The notes beneath the pieces were generated by a model. The model was not told the DNA's origin. It saw only the letters and a list, made by a program, of their open reading frames with translations, and made no database searches. From Haematobia irritans (lineage: Eukaryota; Arthropoda; Insecta; Diptera; Muscidae), in the NCBI RefSeq assembly GCF_050003625.1, contig NC_134400.1:53882066-53946065 (forward strand): DNA of 64,000 nucleotides. Reading direction: 5' to 3'. A program made the translations under genes and the position numbers. Position 1 is the stretch's first letter. Every line of letters starts with the position of its first letter. This document shows positions 33,040 through 45,102 of the stretch, one piece after another.

Positions 33040-35752
33040 CACAGAAAAAAAATTGTCTCGTAAATTTAAGAAGATTTTTACAATAATTTATTACAAGAAT
33101 TTTCCAGAATTTTAGTTCATTTTTCGTATCTTTAACGAAAATTAACTACTCGAAAGGAAGTTTTACAAATTTTAAGTAGCAATCGTTTAGTTCATAGCCT
33201 ACAAAATACGATGGAAATTTGCTTAAAAATTTTCTTAACTGGTAATTAAAAATTCTTTCGTCATACTATAAAACTACTTATGAAATGTAAAATACTTTCT
33301 AAATAATAAGAGTAATTTATTATAAAGAGTTTTTGTATGAGAAAATATTTTTTTACGAAAATTGAACTTGAAAGTGGATAGCAATTTCTTACTGGCAATT
33401 CCTATAGTTAATAATAGTTGGTACAACATTTCTCAATGAAATATTTTTAGTTCACATGTAATTAAATTAATAGACATTTTCGTCAATAATGGGTAGATAT
33501 CATTTCATGAAGTTTTTGCTAATTTTAAGTTAAACGTTTCATCGTTCTTATACTGATATGCATTTAAGAGTATTGTTTTTAGAGTAAATTGTGGACAGAT
33601 GCGATGAACTAATGCATAGTACAGATATCTTTCTCGTCAAAGTGGAATATGTTTAATGTAAAGATGATGTTACTTGAAATTTTTTTGAGAGTGAGAGCAT
33701 GCAATGCAATAATGAGAAATGGTAGCGAGTGATGGGGATGTTGTGTATATCTGACCGTGGGGTTGTTTTTATTTTTGTTCTTTCAGTGGTTTGTGTGTGC
33801 GTGTGTGTGTTATTCGCGAATGGTTTATTTGTCTGGATGATGTGTTGTTTTCAATGAAGGCACATGTGTTTTTGTTGTTGTAGAAATGTTTTGGTTTTGC
33901 TTGGTTTTGTTTGGCATGCTTCAGTTGTATAGTTGGCGTTGGCGTGGGCTGTTGCACCTTTTTAGCAAGTATGTAACAAGGGAATATAAAGGTATGCAAT
34001 ATTTTGGTTTTTTGAGACATATATTGGTGTTTGTTTATTATAACTTTTAAATGAAAGTTATTAATATTTTAGCGATGAGGTGTGCAATGGCGAAGTGATG
34101 ATCGGTAGCTTAGAAAAAAGTTATTAAGAATGTTCAATATTTAGGAAAAAATGCTGAAATATAAAGTATATTGAAATTGTTTTATCTAATTTAATTTTTA
34201 TTATTCAATGTAAAAAATAAATATTCAATTTCAGAGTAACTCCAGATGAATTTGGAAAATTGTTTGTTACACCTCAGCGTATAGTTTAATCATAAATAGG
34301 TAAGTGTTCTTTTTCAATGTGGGTTTCTTTTAAAAAATAATATTATTTACGTATATTATTATTTGCTAATTATTATTATTATTTTTTTAAACAGTTTCAT
34401 GTTTTTCATTGTTGTAAAAAATATTTAAATTAAGAGCAACCCCAGATGAATTCGGGCAATTTTTTATATTTCTCCTCAGCGTATAATTTAATAGAGGAGT
34501 GGTAAGTTTTCTTTTAAAAATTGGCTTTCTTTTCACTAGAATATTTACGTTTTTATGACCTTTTTATTATCAAAATTACAGGTTTTTAAACCTTATTTTA
34601 GTATTACTTTAATCAAATATTTTTGGAAACCAATTAAATATTTTTAATGTAAAAAACAAATATTTAATTTCAGAATAACAATTTGGAAACATTTTTATGA
34701 GTTGGTAAGCTTTCTTTAACATTCTTTTAACCAGAATATTTATTTTATTTATTTCTTTAATTAGATTTTTTGGAAACTAATTTAATTTTTTATTTAATGT
34801 AAAAAATAAATATTTAATTTCAGAGTAACCCCAAATGAATTTCGATAACTTTTTAACCTCAGCGTACAATGTAATAGAGAATTGGTAAGTTTTATATTAA
34901 AACTTTGGCTTTCTTTTAACAAGAATATTTATTGTATTATGTCCTTCACATCGATAACAACACAATTTTATGAGTTAATATAACATATTACTTAATTCAT
35001 TATTTCTCTAATTGTTTCAGGTACAAACTTTATAAGTTTATCTAAGAAAAGTTGAATTCCTTACACCATTTAATAAAATGCCCCTAAATATGGTAAGTTA
35101 CAAGCTAATTTAAAGAGCTAAAAAATTATATTTTATTACACGTTAATTTTTAACAATTTTCATTATTCCTTCCATTTTTTCAGCAAGATATGTGAAAAAT
35201 ATACTTACGATGAATAAAAAACTAAGGAAAAGTCAAAATGTCAAAACAGCGAGTTAAAATAAACTACTTTCTTGTTCCACGTGGTCATAATTTTTATTCA
35301 CAAAAACATTGTATTAAGAACTTTCATCATAAGTTTTTATAATAAAGTACTTTTGCTTAAAGAAAGTTTAATTTTATTGTATGAAAATTTTCATATTAGT
35401 AAAACGGATTGTTGTTTCTTTAATTATTTAATTTCTCTGTACTGTGGAATGATTGATTTAAAAATAGTTTAGTCGTCGACATTTTAAAGAGACTGTTAAC
35501 CACTTTTTCTTATCGGGTTTCCCAAAAAATAAGCAAGTAAACCAAAATAATACTGACTTTTTAACTTGGTAGGGGTATATAAATCTTATGGTGTTGTAAA
35601 AATAAACTAAAATACAATGTTATAGATTAACTAAAATTTAAGAGAATTATAAACTAAACAAGTTGAAAAAAATCTTAAGGGCTAAATCATGGTCAATATT
35701 ACTACAGTTTAGTTCATTTTGCAATGGAAAAGGGTTCACTGTTTTTTCAGTG
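33040..35752 (+). mobile_element. Cassette-family element C, complete (2.7 kb)
   Basis: Starts CACAGAAAAAAAATTGTCTCG-like and ends GTTCACTGTTTTTTCAGTG. Flanks are TG on both sides rather than TA. The plus strand shows a row of exon-like cassettes: 34235-34299, 34435-34501, 34674-34704, 34824-34884, 35021-35092 and a last one from 35184, with AATAAA at 35341. Each internal cassette has GTAAG downstream; five of six have CAG upstream. Cassettes 1, 2 and 4 are similar to one another. No long ORF; the protein, if any, is unknown. Confidence 0.75.
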
Positions 35753-35954
35753 TGAAACAATGTTAAATTTTAGGCAACAACAACAAAAAATTACATTTTC
35801 CCCTTTATGGAAATTTATTTCGTGCTCTTAATTTCTTCTTAGTTTCATTTTCATTTTAATGTCAATACTTGTCGTATACGCGTTTGGTTCGAGTATTAAA
35901 CTAATATGGTAAATGGTTTGATGTGCTCAGTAGCCAATCTCCCATCTTCCTCTT

Positions 35955-36259
35955 CTATAATCTTTGGTGTAAATGCTCAGGTTCGTCAACTTCATCATCA
36001 TTATCCATAGGTAACATTAAAGAATCATCCTCTTCCATACGCACATTAAACTGTTTGCATATGTTATGCAATGCGCAACAAACATTAACAATTTTAACTA
36101 CTTTTATTGGCGCATGTAGTATAGTGCCATTTGTAAGTATCTAAATCGACTTTTGTACTTTCTAAAAGTTCTTTCGACAATATTTCTTGCGGCACAATGG
36201 TTAAAAGGTATGGTTCTAAGCCGTATCCTGAATCTCCCAAAAGCCAGCTTTTTTTTGTA
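35955..36259 (-). pseudogene. Harbinger transposase C-terminal segment, duplicated copy 1
   Basis: Reads KKSWLLGDSGYGLEPYLL (second catalytic D) through DTYKWHYTTC, then a deletion, then IVNVCCALHNICKQFNVR and an acidic tail EEDDSLMLPMDNDDEVDEP ending at 35955. The segment with the catalytic Glu is missing. It is the tandem-duplicated twin of 44071-44373. Confidence 0.85.
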
Positions 36260-36367
36260 CACTGAAAAAAAAAAGCATGCCCGGTTCCAAAGATTTTATT
36301 TTTAGTTTAACAATTTTGGTATTGATTCCGAGCCAAAGAAGCGGAGGATACAAGTAAGGACACTTTT
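36260..36367. mobile_element. E-family element, cut by the duplication junction
   Basis: CACTGAAAAAAAAAAGCATGC start, inserted at TA (36258-36259) in the transposase. Only the first 108 bp precede the tandem junction. The intact counterpart is 44376-45021. Confidence 0.9.
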
Positions 36368-37611
36368 ATGTTGCATTTGCCAGATTAGTTTAATACATGT
36401 TTGTAATCTTTTAGTTGTTTTTCGTTTTTATTTTTTTAAAGGAAAATTTAATTTTCTTAATGCACAGAAAAAAAATTGTCTCGTAAATTTAAGAAGATTT
36501 TTACAATAATTTATTACAAGAATTTTCCAGAATTTTAGTTCATTTTTCGTATCTTTAACGAAAATTAACTACTCGAAAGGAAGTTTTACAAATTTTAAGT
36601 AGCAATCGTTTAGTTCATAGCCTACAAAATACGATGGAAATTTGCTTAAAAATTTTCTTAACTGGTAATTAAAAATTCTTTCGTCATACTATAAAACTAC
36701 TTATGAAATGTAAAATACTTTCTAAATAATAAGTGTAATTTATTATAAAGAGTTTTTGTATGAGAAAATATTTTTTTACGAAAATTGAACTTGAAAGTGG
36801 ATAGCAATTTCTTACTGGCAATTCCTATAGTTAATAATAGTTGGTACAACATTTCTCAATGAAATATTTTTAGTTCACATGTAATTAAATTAATAGACAT
36901 TTTCGTCAATAATGGGTAGATATCATTTCATGAAGTTTTTGCTAATTTTAAGTTAAACGTTTCATCGTTCTTATACTGATATGCATTTAAGAGTATTGTT
37001 TTTAGAGTAAATTGTGGACAGATGCGATGAACTAATGCATAGTACAGATATCTTTCTCGTCAAAGTGGAATATGTTTAATGTAAAGATGATGTTACTTGA
37101 AATTTTTTTGAGAGTGAGAGCATGCAATGCAATAATGAGAAATGGTAGCGAGTGATGGGGATGTTGTGTATATCTGACCGTGGGGTTGTTTTTATTTTTG
37201 TTCTTTCAGTGGTTTGTGTGTGCGTGTGTGTGTTATTCGCGAATGGTTTATTTGTCTGGATGATGTGTTGTTTTCAATGAAGGCACATGTGTTTTTGTTG
37301 TTGTAGAAATGTTTTGGTTTTGCTTGGTTTTGTTTGGCATGCTTCAGTTGTATAGTTGGCGTTGGCGTGGGCTGTTGCACCTTTTTAGCAAGTATGTAAC
37401 AAGGGAATATAAAGGTATGCAATATTTTGGTTTTTTGAGACATATATTGGTGTTTGTTTATTATAACTTTTAAATGAAAGTTATTAATATTTTAGCGATG
37501 AGGTGTGCAATGGCGAAGTGATGATCGGTAGCTTAGAAAAAAGTTATTAAGAATGTTCAATATTTAGGAAAAAATGCTGAAATATAAAGTATATTGAAAT
37601 TGTTTTATCTA

Positions 37612-40600
37612 CACTGAAAAAACAGTGAACCCTTTTCCATTGCAAAATGAACTAAACTGTAGTAATATTGACCATGATTTAGCCCTTAAGATTTTTTTCA
37701 ACTTGTCTAGTTTATAATTCTCTTAAATTTTAGTTCATCTATAACATTGTAGTTTAGTTCATTTTTACAACACCATAAGATTTATATGCCCCTACCAAGT
37801 TAAAAAGTCAGTATTATTTTGTTTTACTTGCTTATTTTGTGGGAAACCCGATAATAAAAATTGGTTAACAGTCTCTTTAAAATGTCGACGATTAAACTAT
37901 TTTTAAATCAATCATTCCACAGTACAGAGAAATTAAATAATTAAAGGAACAACAAACCGTTTTACTATTATGAAAATTTGTATACATTAAAATTAAACTT
38001 TCTTTAAGCAAAAGTACTTTATTATAAAAACTTATGATGAAAGTTCTTAATACAATGTTTTTTGTGAATAAAAATTATGACCACGTGGAACAGAGAGTAG
38101 TTCATTTGAACCCGCTGTTTGGACATTTTGACTTATCCTTTTTTTATTCATCGTAGGTAATTTTTTCACATATCTTGCTGGAAAAAAAGGAAACAATAAT
38201 GAAAATTGTTAAAAATTAACACCATATAATGAAATATAATTTTAATTCTTCATTCTAGCTTGTAACTTACCATATTTGGGGGCATTTTATCGAATGGTGT
38301 AAGGAATTCAACTTTTTTTTGGAAAACGTATCTCATAAAATTGGTACCTGAAACAATGAAGTATTCTATATAAACTATAATAATGAAGTATTCTATATAA
38401 ACTCATAAAACTGTGTTGTGAAGGATATAATAAAATAAATATTCTAGTTGAAAGAAAGCCAGAGTTTTAATATAAAACTTACCAATTCTCTATTAAATTG
38501 TACGCTGAGGGGAAATATAAAAAGTTGTCCAAATTTATTTGAGCTATTCTGAAATTAAATATTTATTTTTTACATTAAATAAAATTATTAAATAGATTTC
38601 CAAAAAATCTAATGAAAAAAATAATATTATGCATAAAAAAAAAACAAATAATCTGGTTAAAAGAAAGTTAAAGAATCCTTACCAATTCACTGTTAAATTA
38701 CAAGTACTAACATTTTTTTCAAATTTTTTAAGGGGTTATTCTGAAATTAAATATTTGTTTTTTTACATTAAAATATTACATTGGTTTCCAAAAAAATTGA
38801 TTAAAGAAATACTAAAATAAGGTATTAAAAACCTATAACTTTGATGATAAAAAGGTCATAAAAACGTAAATATTCTAGTTGAAAGAAAGCCAAATTTTAA
38901 AAGAAAACTTACCAATTCTCTATTTTCGAACCCGTCTGGAGTTGCCCTGAAATTAATTATTGCTTTTACAACAAAGAAAAACATTAAACTGGTTTCCAAA
39001 AAAAATAATTAACAAATAATAATATACATAAAAAATATTATTTTTAAAAGAAAGCCATATTAAAAAAACAATACTTACCAATTTATGGCTAAACTATACG
39101 CTGAGATATAACAAAAATTTTCCAAATTCATCTGGAATTGAATATTAATTTTTTACATTGAATAATAAAAATTTCAATACACTTTCAATTTCAACATATT
39201 TTCCTAAATATTCTTAATAACGTTTCTCGAAACTACCGATAAAATATTAATAACTTTCATTTAAAAGGTTTAATAAACAAACACCAATATATGTCTCAAA
39301 AATCCAAAATATTCCATGCCTTTATACTCCCTTGTTGCATACCTACTTAAAAGATGCAACAGCCCACGCCAACGCCAACTATACAACTGAAGCATGCCAA
39401 ACAAAACCAAGCAAAGCCAAAACATTCCTACAACAACAAAAACACATGTGCCTTTATTGAAAACAACACCTCATCCAGCCAAATAAACCATCCACGAATA
39501 ACAAACACACACACACAAACCACTAAATGAACAAAAATAAAAACAACCCCACGCTCATGTATACACAACAAAACTTATGTAACATCATCTTTACATTAAT
39601 CACATTCCACTATGCCGATAAAGATGTCTGTACTACACACAAAAAAAATTTTTTTGATTTCAATCACGAAAATCGCGGATTCAATCATTTTTTTAATTGA
39701 AATGTCTTCAATCACGAAAATGATAGTATCAATCACCCATTTTGATTGAAAACCAACACGATTTTCAATTAAAAATTTAATTGACTTTTGTAACGGAATC
39801 AATTAATTGTGTGATTGAATCAATTAAAAACGTGATTAATTTTTAACATAAAATTCAATCACAGTTTTAATTGAATCAATTAAAATTTTAATTAATTTCG
39901 AGACAAAAATCAATCAACTATTTGATTCATTCAATTAAATAATTAATTGAAATTGGCTATAAATTTCAATCAAAAAATTTATATATTGCGCCCCCAAAAT
40001 CGTATTTAGTTTTATTTGAAATAAAAGAAAATATGTGTTTCTTATAAAACATATTTAATGTTTTATTATTTTTTTTAATTATGCAATAGACAAATAAATT
40101 TGGTTCTTGTCATTTGTGTTTTGTTCTAACATAACTTATACATACAATTACTATCAATAACAACTATAGGGTGAAAAAATAGACTATATAAATCATTATC
40201 TTCCTTATCATAATAACCATGCCAGCATTTTTCTTCTAATATGTAAATGTGCCTAGATTTCCAATAAATCAGCAGCCTGTAAGCTAAATTAGTTTTTCTG
40301 AAAGTAAACAGAATAATTCGAATTTAATTTTGTTCAATTAAATGTTAATTTTGCTAAAACTTACCTGCATAGAATATCAAGTTCAATTCTTAGTTCCAGG
40401 TTCCAGATTTATAATCTTCTTTTGCAGTTGTAGTCTTTTAGCATAAAAAGGTGTATTAAGGAGCTCGGTAATTAAATTTTAGTAAATTCCTTTCCAAAAT
40501 TTCCACACATTGAAATCGTGTATTAAAACTTGAACCAATCAAAGACAAAAATAATGGAAAACAATGAAATATTTGGTATTATGTTTATGATACTTTGCAA

Positions 40601-42302
40601 ATTCTGGAAATAGAAAAAATATAAATGGAAAATACATATTTTTATTATTTTCGGATATTTTTCATATTTTTAAATTCAAAAGAAAGAACTTTTTTACCAT
40701 TACATAATTCAGCTCATTAGTTTATATATCAGATATACTGCTCTCTAATTGGGTTCAAACTGAAAAAGGCAGGTAAAACAAAAATTCAATCTAATGCCAA
40801 CGCTACTTCGCAACTTCAAGACCCATACCAACAAACCCATACTGCTCTTGATTTTAAGAAAACTAGGAGTGAAAAAAATTATAATTTTAAAAGATCAATA
40901 TGGTACCCACATTTTGATTGCAAACATATTCTTATATATTTGATAAAATGATGGAGTTGATTTATTGACCAATTTCACGAAATAAAATTGCTCACTAAAA
41001 TAAATGAATAAAAAATATATTATTTTAGTTTGTTTAATGTAAACAGGCTTCAATGGAAAACGGTATTCACATTTCACAATATCTTACCTTCAATAAACGT
41101 AGATTGTTTTCCATTTTTACAATACCACAAACACAGGTAATTTCAAATGCGTTCTCTCATATATTTTTTCAAACCTTTACCACGTGGCCATTTGTTGTTG
41201 TACACTTTATTTATTTCAACCCTTTGCTATGATTTGTTGTTGCGTTCAAAATATTTATGTACACATTTTCAATGCAGCAGACAGAATGTCGCCAATCATG
41301 TTTTTCAATTTACGCGAAAAACAAAAACCCAACCGTTCGTTACGAGTTACTTCCACAGACTGATCTCTCCATCATACATTTTTTTATAAATACCCATTCT
41401 CTTGTTCTCTTTTCGCTCTTTCCATTGCTCAAAATTATTCAATTTCAATCACAAAGGTGATTGGATCAATCACATGTGTAATTGGAAACGGAAAAATTTT
41501 CAATCACGTTTGTAATTGAAAATTATTTCCGAATTGATTAACAAATTGATTGAATCAATTAATATTTTAATTGGAAACGTAACAAATATCAATCATTTTT
41601 TTAATTGGTTTTTATTCGGATTTGATTAAATAATTAATTGAATCAATTAACATATTAATTGAATCCGTTTCCAAATTCATTTAAATGTTTAATTGAAAAA
41701 ATTTTGGTGATAATTTTTTGTGTGTATGCATTAGTTCATCGCATCTGCTGACAATTTACTCTAAGAATAATATTCGTAAAGGCACATCAGTTTACGATCA
41801 ATGAAACGTTTAACTTAAAATTTGCAAAATTTTTAAGAAATGTTATCTACCATTTTTGACGAAAATGTCTATAAATTTAATTACATGTGAACTAAAAATA
41901 TTTCATTGGGTAATTTTTTACCAACAATTATTAACTATAGGAATTGCCAGTAAGAAATTGCTATCCACTTTCAAGTTCATTTTTCGTAAAAAAATATTTT
42001 CTCATACAAAAAAATCTTATAGTAAATTGCACTTATTATTTACAAAATATTTTACATTTCACAAGTAGTTTTATAGCATGACAAACGAATTTTTAACTAC
42101 CAGTTAAGAAATTTTTTAAGGAAATTTCCATCGTATTTTGTAGGCCATGAACTAAACGATTGCTACTTAGAATTTGTAAAATTTCCTTCCGAGTAGTTAA
42201 TTTTCGTTGAAGATGCGAAAAATGAACTAAAATTCTGGAAAATTCTTGTAATAAATTAATGTAAAAATTTTCTTAAATTTACGAGACACTTTTTTTTCTG
42301 TG
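37612..42302 (-). mobile_element. Cassette-family element B, interrupted by an AATCAATT element
   Basis: Left end CACTGAAAAAACAGTGAAC, right end CACTTTTTTTTCTGTG, TA on both sides (37610-37611, 42303-42304). Cassettes run on the minus strand between about 39150 and 38160, with GTAAG/CAG signals as CTTAC/CTG on the plus strand. The insertion at 39636-41724 lies in a region present uninterrupted in the copy at 57777-60857 (CTGTACTATGCATTAG). Confidence 0.85.
39636..41724. mobile_element. AATCAATT-family TA element, copy 1
   Basis: Ends CACACAAAAAAAATTT and AATTTTTTGTGTG, with TA at 39634-39635 and 41725-41726. About 320 bp on the left and 280 bp on the right are arrays of AATTGATTGAATCAATTAA-like palindromes. 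The middle (about 40000-41430) is AT-rich, with a GTAACGAACGG-containing patch on the minus strand (about 41331-41342). No transposase. Confidence 0.9.
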
Positions 42303-44375
42303 TAATTTAATTTTTATTATTCAATGTAAAAAATAAATATTCAATTTCAGAGTAACTCCAGATGAATTTGGAAAATTGTTTGTTACACCTCAGCGTATAG
42401 TTTAATCATAAATAGGTAAGTGTTCTTTTTCAATGTGGGTTTCTTTTAAAAAATAATATTATTTACGTATATTATTATTTGCTAATTATTATTATTATTT
42501 TTTTAAACAGTTTCATGTTTTTCATTGTTGTAAAAAATATTTAAATTAAGAGCAACCCCAGATGAATTCGGGCAATTTTTTATATTTCTCCTCAGCGTAT
42601 AATTTAATAGAGGAGTGGTAAGTTTTCTTTTAAAAATTGGCTTTCTTTTCACTAGAATATTAACGTTTTTATTACCTTTTTATTATCAAAATTACAGGTT
42701 TTTAAACCTTATTTTAGTATTACTTTAATCAAATATTTTTGGAAACCAATTAAATATTTTTAATGTAAAAAACAAATATTTAATTTCAGAATAACAATTT
42801 GGAAACATTTTTATGAGTTGGTAAGCTTTCTTTAACATTCTTTTAACCAGAATATTTATTTTATTTATTTCTTTAATTAGATTTTTTGGAAACTAATTTA
42901 ATTTTTTATTTAATGTAAAAAATAAATATTTAATTTCAGAGTAACCCCAAATGAATTTCGATAACTTTTTAACCTCAGCGTACAATGTAATAGAGAATTG
43001 GTAAGTTTTATATTAAAACTTTGGCTTTCTTTTAACAAGAATATTTATTGTATTATGTCCTTCACATCGATAACAACACAATTTTATGAGTTAATATAAC
43101 ATATTACTTAATTCATTATTTCTCTAATTGTTTCAGGTACAAACTTTATAAGTTTATCTAAGAAAAGTTGAATTCCTTACACCATTTAATAAAATGCCCC
43201 TAAATATGGTAAGTTACAAGCTAATTTAAAGAGCTAAAAAATTATATTTTATTACACGTTAATTTTTAACAATTTTCATTATTCCTTCCATTTTTTCAGC
43301 AAGATATGTGAAAAATATACTTACGATGAATAAAAAACTAAGGAAAAGTCAAAATGTCAAAACAGCGAGTTAAAATAAACTACTTTCTTGTTCCACGTGG
43401 TCATAATTTTTATTCACAAAAACATTGTATTAAGAACTTTCATCATAAGTTTTTATAATAAAGTACTTTTGCTTAAAGAAAGTTTAATTTTATTGTATGA
43501 AAATTTTCATATTAGTAAAACGGATTGTTGTTTCTTTAATTATTTAATTTCTCTGTACTGTGGAATGATTGATTTAAAAATAGTTTAGTCGTCGACATTT
43601 TAAAGAGACTGTTAACCACTTTTTCTTATCGGGTTTCCCAAAAAATAAGCAAGTAAACCAAAATAATACTGACTTTTTAACTTGGTAGGGGTATACAAAT
43701 CTTATGGTGTTGTAAAAATAAACTAAAATACAATGTTATAGATTAACTAAAATTTAAGAGAATTATAAACTAAACAAGTTGAAAAAAATCTTAAGGGCTA
43801 AATCATGGTCAATATTACTACAGTTTAGTTCATTTTGCAATGGAAAAGGGTTCACTGTTTTTTCAGTGTGAAACAATGTTAAATTTTAGGCAACAACAAC
43901 AAAAAATTACATTTTCCCCTTTATGGAAATTTATTTCGTGCTCTTAATTTCTTCTTAGTTTCATTTTCATTTTAATGTCAATACTTGTCGTATACGCGTT
44001 TGGTTCGAGTATTAAACTAATATGGTAAATGGTTTGATGTGCTCAGTAGCCAATCTCCCATCTTCCTCTTCTATAATCTTTGGTGTAAATGCTCAGGTTC
44101 GTCAACTTCATCATCATTATCCATAGGTAACATTAAAGAATCATCCTCTTCCATACGCACATTAAACTGTTTGCATATGTTATGCAATGCGCAACAAACA
44201 TTAACAATTTTAACTACTTTTATTGGCGCATGTAGTATAGTGCCATTTGTAAGTATCTAAATCGACTTTTGTACTTTCTAAAAGTTCTTTCGACAATATT
44301 TCTTGCGGCACAATGGTTAAAAGGTATGGTTCTAAGCCGTATCCTGAATCTCCCAAAAGCCAGCTTTTTTTTGTA

Positions 44376-45021
44376 CACTGAAAAAAAAGCATGCCCGGTT
44401 CCAAAGATTTTATTTTTAGTTTAACAATTTTGGTATTGATTCCGAGCCAAAGAAGCGGAGGATACAAGTAAGGACACTTTTAAGACACAATTATCTTTTA
44501 AATTTGGTTTTGTGTACTGGCTTCTAGGAAGCAAATTTTAATTTTCCGTTTTTCAGCTTTTTGTCTTCATATGCTATCAAAGTCCTTTAAAAACGAGTTA
44601 ATGACAACTTTATTTTCCAAATTCAGACTCGACTCGAAATTATGCTATGTTTCAAGTAAAAACGTCTTTAAAATAAAGTGTTGAAAAACATGTCCTATAT
44701 TCGAACGATGTTTTGCTTTGTAGTGAAGATACAAAAAGATAACAAATTTAAAGACAATTTCATGAATTTTAAAGAATTTTTATGAATTATTAAAGTCAAG
44801 TTGACCTTAGCCCAAAAATTTTTTCTTTCATGTTATGATACCCATTTTTAAGTCAAATCACTTAATTATAAGGACAATACGACTTCATTGAAAAGTTTAT
44901 CGACTTTTGGACAAGGAAAAAATCTTTATATTGGAGAAATGCATCTTCTCTGCTAAGCAAAATTTGCATTCGTATTTTAAAGACATGAAATCTTTGACCT
45001 AACGACAATTTTTTTTCAGTG
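44376..45021. mobile_element. E-family TA element, complete (646 bp)
   Basis: CACTGAAAAAAAAGCATGCC and GACAATTTTTTTTCAGTG ends, with TA at 44374-44375 and 45022-45023. Inserted in the transposase exon between SNV and QKKSWLLGD codons. Non-coding. Confidence 0.9.
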
Positions 45022-45102
45022 TACGATTATACATTTGAGCGTAATAATTTTTGAAACCACTCAAATTCCAAAATGATAGAGTCATGACACGAACCAGACC
45101 TA

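Larger units (their letters stand above)
32945..36367. repeat. 3.42-kb tandem duplication, copy 1
   Basis: Begins ATGTTGCATTTGCCAG and ends GTAAGGACACTTTT. It is repeated at 36368-44482 with only scattered differences (for example GTATATAAATC against GTATACAAATC) apart from the 4.7-kb insertion in copy 2. It comprises element C, the transposase 3' end and the first 108 bp of an E-family element. Confidence 0.9.
36463..43868 (+). mobile_element. Cassette-family element C', interrupted by element B
   Basis: The duplicate of element C: 36463-37611 and 42303-43868. Cassettes and the AATAAA signal are retained in the right part (42350-43465). Confidence 0.85.
36368..44482. repeat. 3.42-kb tandem duplication, copy 2 (with 4.7-kb insertion)
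   Basis: Copy 2 of the unit at 32945-36367. Element B (37612-42302) is inserted at a TA (37610-37611). Copy 1 keeps the empty site as TTTTATCTAATTTAATTTT near 34185. Confidence 0.9.

Noticed and set aside
33769..34020. 83-residue minus-strand ORF, repeated at 37192-37443
   Set aside because: Low-complexity frame across GTGTGT and GTTTTG tracts; antisense to the cassettes and duplicated only because the DNA is.
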